Position numbers and translations under genes: made by a program
Part shown: positions 5,798-7,679 of the stretch, piece after piece
How the letters are laid out: every line of letters starts with the position of its first letter
Numbering within the stretch: the stretch's first letter is position 1
Assembly: GCF_041749095.1 (NCBI RefSeq)
Contig: NZ_JBGTCA010000125.1
Coordinates: forward strand, 1 to 7,679
Direction: 5' to 3'
DNA from: Aquiflexum sp041749095
Lineage (GTDB): Bacteria; Bacteroidota; Bacteroidia; Cytophagales; Cyclobacteriaceae
Length of the DNA: 7,679 nt
Notes under the pieces: model-generated
Told to the model about the DNA's origin: nothing
Databases searched by the model: none
Seen by the model: the letters and a program-made list of their open reading frames with translations, nothing else

Positions 5798-7594
5798 TCA
5801 ACCTTTGGAAATTTCCATGTTGACGGTAATTCCTTTGATAGTATTGTTTCTCATGACACTGATTACGTGATCAGCATCTTTCTGAGGTACATCCACGAAC
5901 GAGAAGTTGTCGAAAATATCGATGCCACCTATAGATCTGCCGGGAACACCGGTTTCACCGGCAATTGCTCCGACGATATCATTCGGTCTGATTCGGTCTT
6001 TCTTTCCTAAGTTTAAGAAAAGACGGGCCATTCCAGGTTCTCTTACACCTTTTTCTCTTGGACTTCTTTCACTTCTTTCTCCTCTTTCGCTTCTTTCAGG
6101 TCGTTCAGATCTTTCACTTCTGTCTCTACCATATCCTCTGGTTCCACCTTCGCTTCTAACGGATCTTTCTCTTCCTCTTCCTGAATCTCTTCCACGTCCA
6201 AAGTCCCTTTCTCTTCCACCTTCACTTCTTCTAGAGCCTCTGTCCCTATCTCTTCCAAGATCAAGTTCAAAGTTTTGGTCTTCCATTTCATGAACGGTGT
6301 CAGCCAATTGGATTTTCACCAATCCCAAAGCTACTTGTTCGATACAAAGACCTTCAGTCAAAAGTTGACCAATAATATCCTCATAGAAACTGTTATCACC
6401 TTCTTTGCTCAATTGTCTATGGACATCTTTCACAAATTGTGTCTTTTTCAGTTCTATAAGATCAGAAACAGAAGGAGGGGACATTTTGGAAATCGAAGTC
6501 TTGATAAACTTTTCAAGATCCTTGATCCTGTACATGTCTTTTCTTCCGGTCACAAAGCTGATTGCAGCACCGGATTTACCGGCCCTACCGGTTCTACCGA
6601 TTCTGTGTACATAATTTTCTTCGTCCAAAGGAAGGTCAAAGTTGAAAACAACCTCGACATCATCCACATCGATACCTCTGGCAGCCACATCAGTAGCAAC
6701 CATTACCGAGCAATGACCTTTTCTGAACTTGTTCATTACCTTGGTCCGCTGTGCCTGAGAGAGATCTCCGTGCAATGCTTCTGCCTGTATGCCTCTTGCA
6801 ATCAATTCCTCCGTAACCTCATCGGTTACTCTTTTGGTATTACAGAATACCAAACTTAAGTTAAATTGATTCAGGTTCATCAACCTGGTCATCAATTCGA
6901 TTTTTAATGATGGTTTTACTTCGTAATATACCTGTGATATATTTTCTACCGTCAATTCCTTCCTCAACACTTTTACGTGTGCAGGATTGTTCTGGAATTT
7001 CCTGGTCAAGTCCAAAATCGGTTTCGGCATTGTTGCTGAGAAAAAGACAGTCTGTCTTTCTTCAGGACATTCTTTGAGGATATTTTCAATATCTTCTCTG
7101 AAGCCCATATCCAGCATTTCGTCAGCCTCATCCAATATGATGATACTTACCATATCAAGCTTTAATGTACCTCTGTCCATGTGATCCATGATTCTGCCAG
7201 GAGTACCTACTACAATCTGAACACCCTTTCTTAAGCTTTTGATCTGTCTGTCAATCGCTTCACCTCCATAAATACAGGTTGAGGAAAGACCTCTTTTGTA
7301 TTTTGAAAGTTTTACGATTTCACCTTCTACCTGTACCGCCAATTCACGGGTTGGGCAAAGGATCAGAGCTTGTGGCTTATTAATAGATGTATCTACCTGA
7401 TCGATGATCGGAATACCAAACGCAGCAGTTTTACCAGTGCCCGTTTGGGCCTGACCGATGACATCTCGTCCTTCCAATAAAAGGGGTATAGATTGTGATT
7501 GAATTGTGGAAGGTTGGGTATATCCCATATCTTCCACAGCCCTTAAGATTTCCGCTGAAATCCCAAGGTCTGAGAATGTTAATTCTTTTTCCAT
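5798..7594 (-). CDS. deaD: DEAD-box ATP-dependent RNA helicase, DeaD/CsdA-like, with DbpA RNA-binding domain
   Basis: The 598-residue helicase is of the cold-shock and ribosome-assembly type; it unwinds short RNA duplexes in the cytoplasm. All core motifs are intact: Q motif (FSDLG through Q32), Walker A AQTGTGKT (49-56), PTREL (81-85), TPGR (131-134), DEAD (155-158), SAT (186-188), LVFCNTK (248-254), ATDVAARGID (300-309) and HRIGRTGRAG (330-339). A helical extension (about 350-445) follows. Then comes a disordered Arg/Ser/Glu/Gly-rich linker (446-519) with RG and RSE repeats. The end (520-598) is a DbpA-type RRM, with GMARLFLNLGKKDRI and DIVGAIAGETGV as in E. coli CsdA. The start is supported by AAGGA six bases upstream of the ATG. 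That site lies in a possible hairpin (see the leader), which suggests control of translation. deaD rather than dbpA is favoured by the long tail and linker. Confidence 0.95.
   Translation of the reverse strand: MEKELTFSDLGISAEILRAVEDMGYTQPSTIQSQSIPLLLEGRDVIGQAQTGTGKTAAFGIPIIDQVDTSINKPQALILCPTRELAVQVEGEIVKLSKYKRGLSSTCIYGGEAIDRQIKSLRKGVQIVVGTPGRIMDHMDRGTLKLDMVSIIILDEADEMLDMGFREDIENILKECPEERQTVFFSATMPKPILDLTRKFQNNPAHVKVLRKELTVENISQVYYEVKPSLKIELMTRLMNLNQFNLSLVFCNTKRVTDEVTEELIARGIQAEALHGDLSQAQRTKVMNKFRKGHCSVMVATDVAARGIDVDDVEVVFNFDLPLDEENYVHRIGRTGRAGKSGAAISFVTGRKDMYRIKDLEKFIKTSISKMSPPSVSDLIELKKTQFVKDVHRQLSKEGDNSFYEDIIGQLLTEGLCIEQVALGLVKIQLADTVHEMEDQNFELDLGRDRDRGSRRSEGGRERDFGRGRDSGRGRERSVRSEGGTRGYGRDRSERSERPERSERGERSERSPREKGVREPGMARLFLNLGKKDRIRPNDIVGAIAGETGVPGRSIGGIDIFDNFSFVDVPQKDADHVISVMRNNTIKGITVNMEISKG
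6068..6121 (-). repeat. 9-bp tandem coding repeat in the helicase linker (R-x-E units)
   Basis: Six back-to-back 9-base units encode Arg-Ser/Pro/Gly-Glu (residues 492-509: RSE, RSE, RPE, RSE, RGE, RSE). The middle codon varies (AGT, TCT, CCT, AGC, GGA, AGT) while the GAA codon is fixed, and the Arg codon is AGA in five units and CGA in one. The mixed codons suggest an old repeat kept for its charge pattern rather than recent slippage. It sits in the wider low-complexity linker at about 6038-6259. Confidence 0.8.
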
Positions 7595-7662
7595 GATGTT
7601 TCCTTACTTCTTCAAACCATGATCTCCTAGAAGTACCCTAAATCAAGCGACAGTAAGGAAAC
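7595..7662 (-). promoter_or_regulatory. Structured 5' leader of the helicase mRNA, possible RNA switch
   Basis: Read on the minus strand, GTTTCCTTACT (7662-7652) is the exact complement of AGTAAGGAAAC (7608-7598), an 11-bp stem with a 43-base loop. The 3' arm contains AAGGA (7605-7601), the likely ribosome-binding site six bases before the ATG, so the stem would hide it. A second pairing, TACTTCT (7635-7629) with AGAAGTA (7611-7605), is 7 bp and shares four bases with the same arm, so the two cannot form together; it would leave most of AAGGA free. The loop also holds a two-codon reading frame, ATG-GTT-TGA (7620-7612), after AGGAG. The pairings are visible; a regulatory role is inferred. The promoter is not seen and may lie outside the window. 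Confidence 0.5.
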
Positions 7663-7679
7663 CCACGGTATGAAAAATG

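Noticed and set aside
6043..6291. Minus-strand Glu/Lys/Val-rich frame within the helicase gene
   Set aside because: It is a frame-shifted reading of the repetitive linker. The helicase frame continues intact into a well-formed DbpA domain, so there is no frameshift.
5907..6293. Plus-strand frame rich in Leu, Ser and Pro
   Set aside because: It is the antisense of the repetitive helicase linker; the apparent composition comes from the Arg/Ser/Glu codons on the other strand.
6275..6859. Long plus-strand frame (194 codons) opposite the helicase core
   Set aside because: It lies antisense to conserved helicase motifs, has no recognisable domain and no start context of its own.
1..7679. A hidden defence, secretion or mobile system
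   Set aside because: All space is taken by recognisable families or gaps under about 150 bases; no transposase, integrase, toxin-antitoxin pair, repeat array or tRNA was found.

Overview
The window looks like an ordinary housekeeping stretch of a Bacteroidota chromosome. Its AT-rich composition, A-rich start-codon leaders, the Bacteroidetes-style short receiver protein and the form of the lipoprotein signal all fit, and a Cyclobacteriaceae-like member is my inference. No phylogenetic search was possible. No mobile element, CRISPR array, tRNA or rRNA is visible, and no gene-free stretch exceeds 300 bases.

Layout. At the left edge (1-253, + strand) is the 3' end of a receiver-domain protein that seems to have lost its phospho-acceptor Asp. 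It ends at a strong hairpin-plus-T-tract terminator (343-373). Everything else lies on the minus strand, so the genes read from right to left: a DEAD-box RNA helicase with a DbpA-type RNA-binding tail (7594-5798), then a clear terminator (5753-5723). Next come rsmE, the 16S rRNA U1498 methyltransferase (5659-4946), a one-heme cytochrome c lipoprotein sharing one base with rsmE (4946-4455), a cytosolic serine esterase with a CBM48-like N-terminus (4360-3215), an M17 leucyl aminopeptidase (3129-1699) and an ATP-grasp enzyme of unknown substrate (1589-372).

How the genes relate. The helicase has its own terminator, so it is probably a single-gene unit. rsmE and the cytochrome are almost certainly co-transcribed and translationally coupled. 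The esterase, peptidase and ATP-grasp genes follow on the same strand with gaps of 85-109 bases and no terminator between them, so read-through is possible, but nothing ties them into one pathway. The helicase and RsmE both act on RNA or the ribosome.

I see no convincing new multi-gene system. The observation I would follow first is in the helicase leader (7598-7662). A perfect 11-bp inverted repeat would bury the ribosome-binding site, and a 7-bp alternative pairing shares four bases with the same arm. That is the layout of an RNA switch, on a gene family known for cold-shock roles. The degenerate receiver and the ATP-grasp enzyme with an altered metal-site motif come next.
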